Assembly (NCBI GenBank): GCA_023263825.1
Contig: JALQUJ010000057.1
Location: forward strand, 1 to 7,981
Reading direction: 5' to 3'
Origin: Porticoccus sp.
GTDB taxonomy: Bacteria; Pseudomonadota; Gammaproteobacteria; Pseudomonadales; Porticoccaceae
DNA length: 7,981 bases
Positions 1-6,792 of the stretch are shown piece by piece. Under the pieces are notes generated by a model. The model saw only the letters and a list, made by a program, of their open reading frames with translations, did no database searches and was not told where the DNA came from. Both the position numbers and the translations under genes were made by a program. The first letter of the stretch is position 1. Every line of letters begins with the position of its first letter.

Positions 1-576
1 AGCCGCATGAGTCGCGATGTCTTCATAGTTAAGGTTAAACGCTTCACCTGTAGGCGAGTAGCCAATGGGTGAAAGCAGCACAATAGCGCCATCGTCCAAT
101 TGTTTCTGAATACTCTTTTGATCAATTCTGCGCACTTCGCCGGTATGGTGAAAATCGATACCGTCTTTCACACCCAGAGGTTTTGCGGTTATTAAGTTGC
201 CACCAACCACCTGAATCCGGGCGCCATGCATGGGTGAGTTCGCTGCGCCAGTAGAAAGTTTGGCTTCTATGGTAATTCGGGTACTACCTACGGCATCTTT
301 CACACAAGCCATGCTTTCGCTATCAGTAATCCGAGTGTGTTGGTCAAACTGTACAGTAATAGCACAGTTTTTTAGCCGTTCTTCCACTTGGGTTTTTGCG
401 CCATGTACTAGTACCAGTTTGATTCCCAGGCTGTGTAGCAGCGCAATGTCGTGAACGATGTTGGTGAAATTGGCATGGTCAACCGCCTCACCGCTGAGGG
501 CCAGCACAAAGGTTTTGCCCCTGTGTGTATTGATGTAGGGGGCGGTGTCACGCAGGAATTTTACAGGGTCGGTCAC
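1..576 (-). CDS. argA: Amino-acid N-acetyltransferase (N-acetylglutamate synthase), 5' part only
   Basis: The first 192 codons are present; the rest lies beyond the left edge. The enzyme transfers an acetyl group from acetyl-CoA to glutamate, the first step of arginine synthesis, in the cytoplasm. The visible part lies within the N-terminal amino-acid-kinase-like domain, which in this family binds arginine for feedback inhibition. The C-terminal GNAT catalytic domain is not in the window. Recognisable blocks are PYINTHRGKTFV (about residues 13-24), LLHSLGIKLVLVHGAK (about 47-61), GGNLITAKPLGVKDG (about 125-139) and LLSPIGYSPTGEAFNLNYED (about 167-186), all close to the recalled E. coli ArgA. 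The start is GTG at 574-576. An in-frame TAA lies only two codons upstream, so no earlier start is possible, and PYINTHRG falls at about its usual distance from the N-terminus. It follows argE by 89 bases on the same strand, so co-transcription is likely. Confidence 0.95.
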   Translation of the reverse strand, partial: MTDPVKFLRDTAPYINTHRGKTFVLALSGEAVDHANFTNIVHDIALLHSLGIKLVLVHGAKTQVEERLKNCAITVQFDQHTRITDSESMACVKDAVGSTRITIEAKLSTGAANSPMHGARIQVVGGNLITAKPLGVKDGIDFHHTGEVRRIDQKSIQKQLDDGAIVLLSPIGYSPTGEAFNLNYEDIATHAA

Positions 577-588
577 TTTAATTTATCT

Positions 589-609
589 AGTGCTTTGGGC
601 ACTTACCTC
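589..609 (-). promoter_or_regulatory. argA ribosome binding site separated from the start by a small hairpin
   Basis: On the minus strand a good Shine-Dalgarno sequence, GAGGT (605-609), lies 28 bases before the argA GTG, too far for normal initiation. Between them AGTGC-CCAAA-GCACT (589-603) can form a 5-bp stem with a 5-base loop. If folded, it would shorten the effective spacing to about 13 bases. The stem is weak and its role is inferred. Confidence 0.3.
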
Positions 610-665
610 AGAAAAAATTATTAGTCAGATCTAACAGTATAAATAACCAGAACTATAATCAATAG

Positions 666-1793
666 TTATAAACAGCAGCGGCCAATTAGCTGGGTAAGAA
701 AATCCACAGTTGGTTGAATGCGATCCAGTGCCAGATATTCATCGGGTTGATGGGCCTGCTCCACATTTCCGGGCCCGAGCACCATTACATCCATGCCCAG
801 CTGTTCTAAATAGGGTGCTTCAGTGGCAAAGGAAACCGCTTCGCATGGGTGGTTGGTCAGGGATTCACAAATCTTGGCCAGCTTGGAATCCGGTGCTGCC
901 GAGTATGCTGGAACATCGTAATGATTAAGAGAAATAGTCACCCCATTTTTTTCTTCGAGAGGGAAGATTCGTTCATTAATCATTTGCTGCAGTTTGGCCA
1001 TATCCATACCTGGTAAGGGGCGGATTTCAAAACCGAGCTCGCATTGGCCACAGATGCGGTTGGGATTATTGCCGCCATGAATACAGCCAAGGTTCATGGT
1101 GGGATAATCGACAGCAAATTGTGGGTTGTGGTAGTCGCTTTTAAGTTTATCCCTTATGGATAACAGCTCCCCCATAACTTGGTGCAAGGTTTCCATGGCA
1201 TTAACGCCCAGGAAAGGATCGCTAGAATGCCCGGAGCGTCCTTCAATCACCAGTTTTTCCACCATGATGCCTTTGTGCATGCTGATGGGCTTCATACCTG
1301 TGGGTTCGCCGATAAGGGCATAACGTGCTTTGGGCTTGCCTGCTTCGACTAAGGTTCTTGCGCCCATCATGGAGGATTCTTCATCCGCTGTGGCAAGAAT
1401 AATGAGAGGTTGTTTAAGTGGCTGCTCTAAAAAGGGTTTTACTGCTTCAATGGCCAGGGGGAAAAACCCTTTCATATCACAGGTGCCCAGCCCGTAGAGG
1501 TGTTTGTCTTTTTCAGTTAATTGAAAAGGGTTGTTACTCCACAGCTTTTCATCACAGGGTACCGTGTCGGTATGACCGGCTAAAACGAGCCCTCCCGGGC
1601 CTGTTCCCAATGTGGCGATTAAATTAGCTTTTCTTGGGTCGGCAAGGGGCATGACTTCGGTGGCAAAACCGAGTTCGTTGAGCCAGTTAGCCAGCAGTTC
1701 AATGACTTCTCTATTACCTTGATCCAGAGAGGGATTGATACTGCTGATGGAATTACTGGCGACCAGTTGTTGGAGCATGGAAATAAGTTGCAT
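666..1793 (-). CDS. argE: Acetylornithine deacetylase (M20 metallopeptidase family)
   Basis: 375 residues, a normal ArgE length. It hydrolyses N2-acetylornithine to ornithine and acetate, the fifth step of the linear arginine pathway, in the cytoplasm. The M20 di-metal site appears complete: H74 and D76 in LAGHTDT, D106 in GLGTCDMKG, the DEE motif with E138 as probable general base and E139 as metal ligand, E163 in IGEPTG, and H348 in GNVEQAHQPDEY. The spacing matches the recalled E. coli residues H80, D112, E144/E145, E169 and H355. The lid/dimerisation domain lies roughly between residues 175 and 290. The ATG start is fixed by an in-frame TAG four codons upstream, but no clear Shine-Dalgarno sequence precedes it. 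It lies between the DUF6316-like gene and argA on the same strand. Other M20 enzymes (DapE, carboxypeptidases) are less likely given the motifs and the argA neighbour. Confidence 0.96.
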   Translation of the reverse strand: MQLISMLQQLVASNSISSINPSLDQGNREVIELLANWLNELGFATEVMPLADPRKANLIATLGTGPGGLVLAGHTDTVPCDEKLWSNNPFQLTEKDKHLYGLGTCDMKGFFPLAIEAVKPFLEQPLKQPLIILATADEESSMMGARTLVEAGKPKARYALIGEPTGMKPISMHKGIMVEKLVIEGRSGHSSDPFLGVNAMETLHQVMGELLSIRDKLKSDYHNPQFAVDYPTMNLGCIHGGNNPNRICGQCELGFEIRPLPGMDMAKLQQMINERIFPLEEKNGVTISLNHYDVPAYSAAPDSKLAKICESLTNHPCEAVSFATEAPYLEQLGMDVMVLGPGNVEQAHQPDEYLALDRIQPTVDFLTQLIGRCCL

Positions 1794-1861
1794 ATTTCGA
1801 GTCTACGGCGGATATGTGAAAAAGCAACCAGAGAAACTTGTAGCTATTTTAATAGGGTATG

Positions 1862-1884
1862 TCTGTGATCTTCCAGATTACAGA
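1862..1884. repeat. Inverted repeat between argE and the DUF6316-like gene
   Basis: TCTGTGATCT (1862-1871), a 3-base TCC spacer, then AGATTACAGA (1875-1884). In plus-strand RNA all ten positions can pair, including one G-U pair; in minus-strand RNA one position is an A-C mismatch. It lies downstream of the DUF6316-like gene and upstream of argE, both read from the minus strand. No T-run follows in either direction, so it is not a standard intrinsic terminator. It could be an operator or a chance structure. Confidence 0.45.
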
Positions 1885-1922
1885 AGTGAGGTTATGGTTT
1901 TTGCTGTTTGTTGATATGGCTT

Positions 1923-2156
1923 TTACTTAAAAGAGAAGCCTTTAGCAACAACCTGATCTGGCATGACATGAAGTGGGTCGCGCCCTTCGTCAATGTCTTT
2001 AGCATAGGAGTCGGCCGCATTTTGAGCTTCTTGTTGCGACAAAAAAGGCCCGATAAGTTTTGCGCCTTCTCGAACGGCAAAAAACCACTGCCCGTTTAAG
2101 CATTCAACCCGGGCTGAACGAAAATGAGTGCTGTCTTTTTCTCCTTTCCTGGACAT
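1923..2156 (-). CDS. Small DUF6316-like protein of unknown function
   Basis: 77 residues, soluble, with no signal peptide or membrane segment. The core HFRSARVECLNGQWFFAVREGAKLIGPF, followed by a helix-like SQQEAQNAADSYAKDI, resembles from memory the small DUF6316 proteins of Pseudomonas, Marinobacter and related gammaproteobacteria. Their function is not known to me. The pattern (R/V strand, NGQW-FF-REG-GPF, then a short helix) suggests a compact beta-hairpin plus helix fold. The ATG at 2154-2156 is well supported by a strong ribosome binding site, AAGGAAGG, just upstream. The gene is 129 bases ahead of argE on the same strand, but with a hairpin between them, so co-transcription is uncertain. 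Two overlapping frames here (1892-2080 minus and 1908-2099 plus) lack such a start and look like shadows. The gene is probably real; the family name is from recall. Confidence 0.8.
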   Translation of the reverse strand: MSRKGEKDSTHFRSARVECLNGQWFFAVREGAKLIGPFLSQQEAQNAADSYAKDIDEGRDPLHVMPDQVVAKGFSFK

Positions 2157-2159
2157 GTG

Positions 2160-2167
2160 CCTTCCTT
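2160..2167 (-). promoter_or_regulatory. Ribosome binding site of the DUF6316-like gene
   Basis: AAGGAAGG on the minus strand, with about 6 bases between AAGGA and the ATG. It decides the start of the small gene and is the main evidence that the gene is expressed. A direct repeat of ATTTAAGG, 12 bases apart (minus strand, 2164-2171 and 2176-2183), places a second, more distant AAGG upstream. Confidence 0.7.
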
Positions 2168-2188
2168 AAATTTCACCTTAAATTAAAT

Positions 2189-2213
2189 TGATACGATTAT
2201 TTGTCGTGTATCA
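2189..2213. repeat. Imperfect inverted repeat upstream of the DUF6316-like gene
   Basis: TGATACGA (2189-2196) and TCGTGTATCA (2204-2213) are complementary except for one extra base in the right arm, with a 7-base AT-rich spacer. It lies 33 bases upstream of the small gene's start, where a regulator could bind. No regulator family can be named. Confidence 0.4.
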
Positions 2214-2415
2214 GGCAAATTTTAGTTTGTTTTTTTCAGTTGTGAAGGGGGAATTCTGTGAATGGGCTTATCTTATGGTTGAATGGCGAGTGAGTGGTGC
2301 CGGGTAGTGGTTGAGCAGGTGTTTTGTAGCTACAATCAGGCATGTTTCATTAACAGCCAGTATGGCATTAGTGTGGTGAAAAAGATCAGTCAGGAGAAAG
2401 TGATGGCCATGGAAA

Positions 2416-2685
2416 GTGAAGTCGCCTGACCAATTATATAAACCTGTGGGTTGTTTGGAGTGTCGTAATACAGGCTTCTTGGGTCGGCAGGGCATTTATG
2501 AAATTTTGCCAGTCAATGAATCGATTAGGCCTTTAATTAATGCAGATGCAGATATTTCGGCACTACGGGTTCAGGCGATGAAAGAAGGTATGCGCACCCT
2601 GCGTTTAAGTGGAGCCCAAAAAGTAGGGGCTGGCCTAACCTCTGTTGAAGAGGTGATGAGGGTGGCACCCGAGTCGGGTAAATAA
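2416..2685 (+). pseudogene. C-terminal remnant of a GspE/PilB-family secretion or type IV pilus ATPase
   Basis: About 89 codons are open, ending at TAA. The sequence YKPVGCLECRNTGFLGRQGIYEILPV, followed by a tail rich in I, L and E and ending SVEEVMRVAP, is the C-terminal end of GspE/PulE/PilB ATPases. It carries the second CxxC of the zinc-binding tetracysteine motif, the G-x-GR-GIYE block and the TS-EEV-RV ending. Full-length members have about 500-600 residues. Here the N-terminal domain, Walker A, Asp box, Walker B, His box and the first CxxC are all absent. The reading frame is closed by TGA at 2401-2403, and the only nearby start is a GTG at 2416 without a convincing ribosome binding site. 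The fragment cannot be an active ATPase. It is most simply the residue of a large deletion. The intact tail suggests a recent event or neutral survival. Confidence 0.82.
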
Positions 2686-2751
2686 TCCTGTGGTTTGAAC
2701 TGTTGTGTATCAAATGTAACTTAATGGTTTTGAGTTATTATCTTTATGGTT

Positions 2752-2806
2752 GCCCTTAGAAAATTCGTTATTTGCCTAGAAATCAGTCGTTTTGACAAAT
2801 AAGGGC
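2752..2806 (+). promoter_or_regulatory. Potential stem in the glnE leader
   Basis: CAAATAAGGGC (2796-2806) can pair with GCCCTTA (2752-2758) and TTTG (2771-2774), leaving 12 unpaired bases on the left side. Alternatively it forms a simple 7-bp stem TTATTTG (2768-2774) with CAAATAA (2796-2802). It ends 15 bases before the glnE ATG. No U-run follows, so it is not a plain terminator. It may affect translation or be chance. Confidence 0.3.
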
Positions 2807-2821
2807 TGTCTGGAAATTACT

Positions 2822-5752
2822 ATGGATCAAAAATCATTACCGACATTGCTAGAAGAGCAGTGGTTGTTGCGCCTGGATCACTTCAATCATATGGCCTCTA
2901 AAGACCAGGTTCAGTGGTTTGGGTCTGTTCTCAACGCTAATAATGAAGAATTTGTAGCGAGAGTAAAGCGAGTCTGGAGCTGTAGTGAGTTTGTGGCCAA
3001 CACCTGTACTGGCAACCCCGAGATGTTTCGTCAGCTGGTTGAATCTGGCGATTTATCAACTAGCTATTCCTCTGATTCAATGGAAAAAAGCTTGTTGGCG
3101 CGGTTACAAAATGCTGGAACAGAAGATGAGCTCGCTCGTGAATTGAGGCAGTTTCGCAATCGGGAAATGGTAAGAATAGTCTGGCGAGATTTTACTCGGG
3201 ATGCCAGTTTGGAAGAAACAACAGCAGATATGACTATGCTGGCTGAAGCCTGTTTGCAATGTGCGTTGGATTTTCTTTATCCCATAGCTTGTGAAGCCTG
3301 GGGTACCCCCATGAAAAGTAACGGCGATCCCCAGCAAATGGTAATTCTGGGTATGGGGAAAATGGGTGCTTGGGAGCTGAATGTTTCTTCTGATATTGAT
3401 TTGATTTTTGCTTACCCGGAAAGTGGAGAAACCCAGGGTGGTCGTCGTAGCTTCAGTAATCAGGAGTTTTTTGTTCGCCTGGGACAAAAGTTAATTAAGG
3501 CATTAGATGCCCGCAATGCCGATGGTTTTGTTTTTCGTGTAGATATGCGGTTGCGGCCCTATGGGCAAAGCGGGGCTTTGATTCTTAACTTTGATGCTAT
3601 GGAGGAGTACTACCAGACCCAGGGCCGAGAATGGGAGCGCTATGCCATGATCAAAGCGCGAGTAGTCGCTGGTGATCACGAGGCCGGAGAACAGTTGATG
3701 GCCATGTTGAGGCCGTTTACCTATCGAAAATATATTGATTTCAGTGCCATTGAATCCCTGCGAGATATGAAGGTTTTGATCAACCGGGAGGTGCAGCGCA
3801 AGGGTATTTCGGCAGATGTGAAACGCGGTGCCGGTGGTATTCGTGAGGTCGAGTTTGTGGCTCAGGCCTTTCAAATTATTCGCGGTGGTCGGGATGCTCG
3901 TTTTCAGAACCCCGCATTGAAAGATATATTGGCATTGTTGGGGGCAGAAGGGTTGTTGCCCATAGAGGACGTAGATGCTCTGTACCAAAGTTATACGTTC
4001 CTTCGCAACACAGAGCATGCTCTTCAAGGGTGGCAGGATAAGCAAACCCAAATGCTACCAGATTCAAATCTGGATCAGTTTAGGCTGGCTTACCTGATGG
4101 GATTTGATGGCTGGGATAGTTTTCTCCATTGTCTGGATGATCACCGTGCTTTGGTGCGGCAGGTCTTTGAGGCAGTGATTGCTGATGAGCAGCAGCAAGG
4201 TGAGGGTGAAAGTGAGAGCGATGAATTTCAACAGGCTAAGCATATTTGGCAAAGCCATGGTGAAGATGATTTGCTGGTAGCTGAATTAGATGCTTTAGGT
4301 TATGAAAACACAGAGCAGGCATTGGGCTTTATCCAAAGTTTGCAACAGAGTCGATCAGTTTTATCGATGGCATCGGATACCCGGATTCGCCTTGATAGCT
4401 TGATGCCCGAGTTAATTGCTCACTGTGCTCAGCTGAGCAATGATGCAGAAACATTGGGGCGGGTGTTGCAGTTGGTTGAATCTGTGGCCCGCCGAAGTGC
4501 CTATTTGGTGTTGTTGAAAGAAAACCCAGTGGCACTTCAAAGTACCATTAAACTATGTGCTGATAGCCCTTGGATTGCGGAGCAGTTATCCCAGTATCCT
4601 GCATTATTGGATGAGTTACTGGATAGTAGGACGCTCTACAGTTTGCCAAATAGGGAAGAGCTGGAAGATGAGTTGCGACAGCAGTTATTACGAGTCCCAG
4701 AAGATGATCTAGAGTCGCAGATGGAGGTGCTTCGTTATTTCAAGCGTTCCCACAGTTTGCGTGTGGCCGCCTGTGAGGTAACGGAAATACTGCCGTTGAT
4801 GAAAGTGAGTGATTATCTTACCTGGCTGGCAGAAGCGATTTTGAGCCATGTTTTGGAAATTGCTTGGGATCAGATGACTGATCGTCATGGCTGCCCAGCA
4901 ACAGGGGAGGACGGTGTTGAACCTGGTTTTCTAATAGTAGGATATGGCAAGCTAGGAGGTATTGAGTTGGGCCACAGCTCTGATCTTGACCTTGTGTTTA
5001 TTCACGATGCCAATCCTAATAAATCAACGGATGGTGAACGGAGTATTGATAATGCGACGTTTTTCATGCGCTTGGGGCAAAAAATTATTCATATTTTGAC
5101 CACGCAAATGGTATCCGGTGATCTTTATGAGACAGATATGCGCCTCAGGCCTTCAGGTAATTCTGGCATGTTAGTCGCTTCTTTGGCAGGTTTTGAAAAA
5201 TACCAATTAGAAGATGCATGGACCTGGGAGCAGCAAGCTTTAGTCAGAGCACGAACTGTTGCTGGATCGGCACGGTTGGCAAAGGCATTTGATGGAGTCC
5301 GTCATAAGGTGCTGAGCCAGCAGCGAGACCGTAATCAACTTTTGGCTGATGTGATTGAAATGCGTAATAAAATGCGTACACATCTGGGTACTAAGGAAGG
5401 GGGTACTGGCAAAGTATCCAATGATGGTGGTGCGATTTTCAACCTTAAGCAGGATGCTGGAGGTATCGTTGACATCGAATTTATGGTTCAATTTGCGGTC
5501 TTGGCTCGATCCCATGAGTTTCCTGATTTAACCCGCTGGAGCGATAATATTCGCATCCTCGAAAGTTTGGAGGAGAGTGGGGTTATATCGGCCGAAGATA
5601 CGGAGTTCCTGACGAGAGCCTATAAAAATTATCGCTCTGTGGGACACCGCTTACAATTACAAAAATTGCCCGTTGTGGTAGAAGCCTCAGAGTTTGCGGT
5701 TGAACGTGAACAGGTGAAGGCTGTTTGGGATCGGTTATTGGTTGCTGGCTGA
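2822..5752 (+). CDS. glnE: Bifunctional glutamine synthetase adenylyltransferase / adenylyl-removing enzyme
   Basis: 976 residues from the ATG at 2822, close to the usual 940-985. It adds AMP to, or phosphorolytically removes it from, a tyrosine of glutamine synthetase (GlnA), under control of PII and glutamine, in the cytoplasm. Two nucleotidyltransferase modules are visible. The N-terminal adenylyl-removing module has GMGKMGAWELNVSSDIDLIF with D191 and D193, then DMRLRPYGQSG and KRGAGGIREVEF (about 334-345). The C-terminal adenylyltransferase module has GYGKLGGIELGHSSDLDLVF with D721 and D723, DMRLRPSGNSG and AGGIVDIEF with D884 and E886. A Q/E/S-rich linker at about 456-470 follows the first module. 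A TTG at 2792 could extend the frame by 10 codons, but the ATG with an upstream TGGA fits better. It opens the glnE-ilvE-waaF-waaC run. Confidence 0.97.
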   Translation: MDQKSLPTLLEEQWLLRLDHFNHMASKDQVQWFGSVLNANNEEFVARVKRVWSCSEFVANTCTGNPEMFRQLVESGDLSTSYSSDSMEKSLLARLQNAGTEDELARELRQFRNREMVRIVWRDFTRDASLEETTADMTMLAEACLQCALDFLYPIACEAWGTPMKSNGDPQQMVILGMGKMGAWELNVSSDIDLIFAYPESGETQGGRRSFSNQEFFVRLGQKLIKALDARNADGFVFRVDMRLRPYGQSGALILNFDAMEEYYQTQGREWERYAMIKARVVAGDHEAGEQLMAMLRPFTYRKYIDFSAIESLRDMKVLINREVQRKGISADVKRGAGGIREVEFVAQAFQIIRGGRDARFQNPALKDILALLGAEGLLPIEDVDALYQSYTFLRNTEHALQGWQDKQTQMLPDSNLDQFRLAYLMGFDGWDSFLHCLDDHRALVRQVFEAVIADEQQQGEGESESDEFQQAKHIWQSHGEDDLLVAELDALGYENTEQALGFIQSLQQSRSVLSMASDTRIRLDSLMPELIAHCAQLSNDAETLGRVLQLVESVARRSAYLVLLKENPVALQSTIKLCADSPWIAEQLSQYPALLDELLDSRTLYSLPNREELEDELRQQLLRVPEDDLESQMEVLRYFKRSHSLRVAACEVTEILPLMKVSDYLTWLAEAILSHVLEIAWDQMTDRHGCPATGEDGVEPGFLIVGYGKLGGIELGHSSDLDLVFIHDANPNKSTDGERSIDNATFFMRLGQKIIHILTTQMVSGDLYETDMRLRPSGNSGMLVASLAGFEKYQLEDAWTWEQQALVRARTVAGSARLAKAFDGVRHKVLSQQRDRNQLLADVIEMRNKMRTHLGTKEGGTGKVSNDGGAIFNLKQDAGGIVDIEFMVQFAVLARSHEFPDLTRWSDNIRILESLEESGVISAEDTEFLTRAYKNYRSVGHRLQLQKLPVVVEASEFAVEREQVKAVWDRLLVAG

Positions 5753-5799
5753 TTAGGTACAGAAAAGAGTGCAGTAAACCTGTGCGACAAATTTATTTT

Positions 5800-5807
5800 A
5801 GGAGAGG
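5800..5807 (+). promoter_or_regulatory. Strong ribosome binding site of ilvE
   Basis: AGGAGAGG, with 7 bases between GGAG and the ATG, is near-ideal. It suggests that ilvE is translated more efficiently than its neighbours glnE and waaF, whose ribosome binding sites are weak or badly spaced. Confidence 0.8.
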
Positions 5808-5811
5808 TTAG

Positions 5812-6765
5812 ATGTCCTTTGCCGATCGTGATGGCTACATCTGGTTTGATGGCGAAATGGTCCCTTGGCGGGATGCAAAAATTCATGTGTTAACTCATAC
5901 ACTCCATTACGGTATGGGGGTGTTTGAAGGTGTCCGTGCCTATGAGACACAGGATCAGGGTGCGGCTATTTTTCGTCTTCAGGATCATACTGACCGCCTG
6001 TTCCGCTCCGCAAAAATTATGGGTATGGAAATGCCCTACAGTAAAGAGCAGCTCAATGAGGCGCAAAAACAAGTGGTGCGTGACAACAATTTGCACGAGG
6101 CTTACCTGCGCCCCATGGCATTTTATGGTTCGGAGGGTATGGGACTAAGAGCTGATGGCCTGAAGACTCATGTGATTGTGGCTGCTTGGGATTGGCCTTC
6201 CTATATGTCTCCCGAGGCGTTGGAGCAGGGAATTAAGATCCGTACCTCTTCCTATACCCGCCATCATGTGAATATTTCCATGACGAAGGCCAAGGCCAAT
6301 GGTAATTACATAAACTCCATGCTGGCACTGCGTGAAGCACTGGATTCCGGCTGTGAAGAGGCGTTGCTGCTTGATCCGGAAGGCTATGTCGCTGAGGGTA
6401 GTGGCGAAAATATTTTTGTCGTACGTGATGGTGTGCTTTATACCCCGGAACTGACATCTTGCCTGGATGGTATTACCCGTAAAACGGTTATGCAGTTAGC
6501 TGATAATGATGGCTATAAAGTGGTAGAAAAACGTATCACCCGCGATGAGGTGTACGTGGCTGATGAAGCCTTTTTTACCGGCACAGCTGCTGAAGTACTA
6601 CCCATTCGTGAGTTGGATGGCCGGATCTTGGGCAGTGGTAAGCGTGGCCCAATTACAGAACAATTACAGAGCCAATACTTTGATCTGGTACGTGGGCGCA
6701 GAGCAGAGCATTCTTCATGGCTGGCGCCAGTAGCGGATTTGGTGTCAGAATACCCTTTGGCTTAG
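5812..6765 (+). CDS. ilvE: Branched-chain amino acid aminotransferase (class IV PLP enzyme)
   Basis: 317 residues. It catalyses the last, reversible step of leucine, isoleucine and valine synthesis, moving the amino group from glutamate to the branched 2-oxo acids; it is cytoplasmic and PLP-dependent. It begins MSFADRDGYIWFDGE, then has THTLHYGMGVFEGVRAY (about 28-44), the DHTDRLFRSAK block containing R62, and RTSSYTRHHVNISMTKAKANGNY. Within the last, K161 is the expected PLP-lysine (E. coli K160), followed by EGSGENIF (195-202) and the phosphate-binding GTAAEV (257-262). It is very close to recalled Pseudomonas IlvE, with a slightly longer C-terminus (SSWLAPVADLVSEYPLA). It lies 59 bases after glnE and 27 before waaF and is probably co-transcribed. 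D-amino-acid transaminase or aminodeoxychorismate lyase is less likely because of the length and motifs. Confidence 0.97.
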   Translation: MSFADRDGYIWFDGEMVPWRDAKIHVLTHTLHYGMGVFEGVRAYETQDQGAAIFRLQDHTDRLFRSAKIMGMEMPYSKEQLNEAQKQVVRDNNLHEAYLRPMAFYGSEGMGLRADGLKTHVIVAAWDWPSYMSPEALEQGIKIRTSSYTRHHVNISMTKAKANGNYINSMLALREALDSGCEEALLLDPEGYVAEGSGENIFVVRDGVLYTPELTSCLDGITRKTVMQLADNDGYKVVEKRITRDEVYVADEAFFTGTAAEVLPIRELDGRILGSGKRGPITEQLQSQYFDLVRGRRAEHSSWLAPVADLVSEYPLA

Positions 6766-6792
6766 CCGGGGAGTGTTTATATCCACAATGCC

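Larger units (their letters stand above)
2157..2415. other. Gap between divergent genes with no intact gene
   Basis: These 259 bases hold the leader of the minus-strand DUF6316-like gene (ribosome binding site, inverted repeat) at the left. Beyond about 2220 there is no recognisable gene. All three plus frames carry stops. The longest plus-strand open stretch is 2283-2429 (48 codons from ATG), without a ribosome binding site. A minus-strand open frame (2268-2495) overlaps the ATPase remnant and shows no family features. Because the ATPase remnant begins just to the right, this stretch may contain eroded parts of the missing portion, but I recognise none of its motifs here. Confidence 0.5.

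Noticed and set aside
1844..1855. CTATTTTAATAG palindrome upstream of argE as an ArgR box
   Set aside because: It does not carry the TGAAT/ATTCA half-sites expected of ArgR boxes and is AT-rich enough to arise by chance.
1908..2099. Plus-strand 63-codon frame opposite the DUF6316-like gene
   Set aside because: No ribosome binding site or recognisable product; the minus-strand gene has a strong ribosome site and family-like sequence.
2221..2240. T-rich run as an intrinsic terminator
   Set aside because: The only preceding stem is a 4-bp CAAA/TTTG, far too weak, and no plus-strand gene ends just before it.
2268..2495. 75-codon minus-strand open frame across the ATPase remnant and its upstream gap
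   Set aside because: No family resemblance, no ribosome binding site for its only ATG at 2493-2495, and its first part is antisense to the recognisable ATPase tail.
2792..2821. TTG start adding ten residues to GlnE
   Set aside because: TTG is rare, lacks a ribosome site, and the ATG at 2822 with TGGA upstream gives a normal-length protein. TTGACA here also resembles a -35 box, but no convincing -10 at suitable spacing precedes the start.
3503..4051. Long minus-strand open frame (182 codons) inside glnE
   Set aside because: Antisense to the strongly conserved adenylyl-removing module; low-information composition and no motifs. It is a coding shadow.
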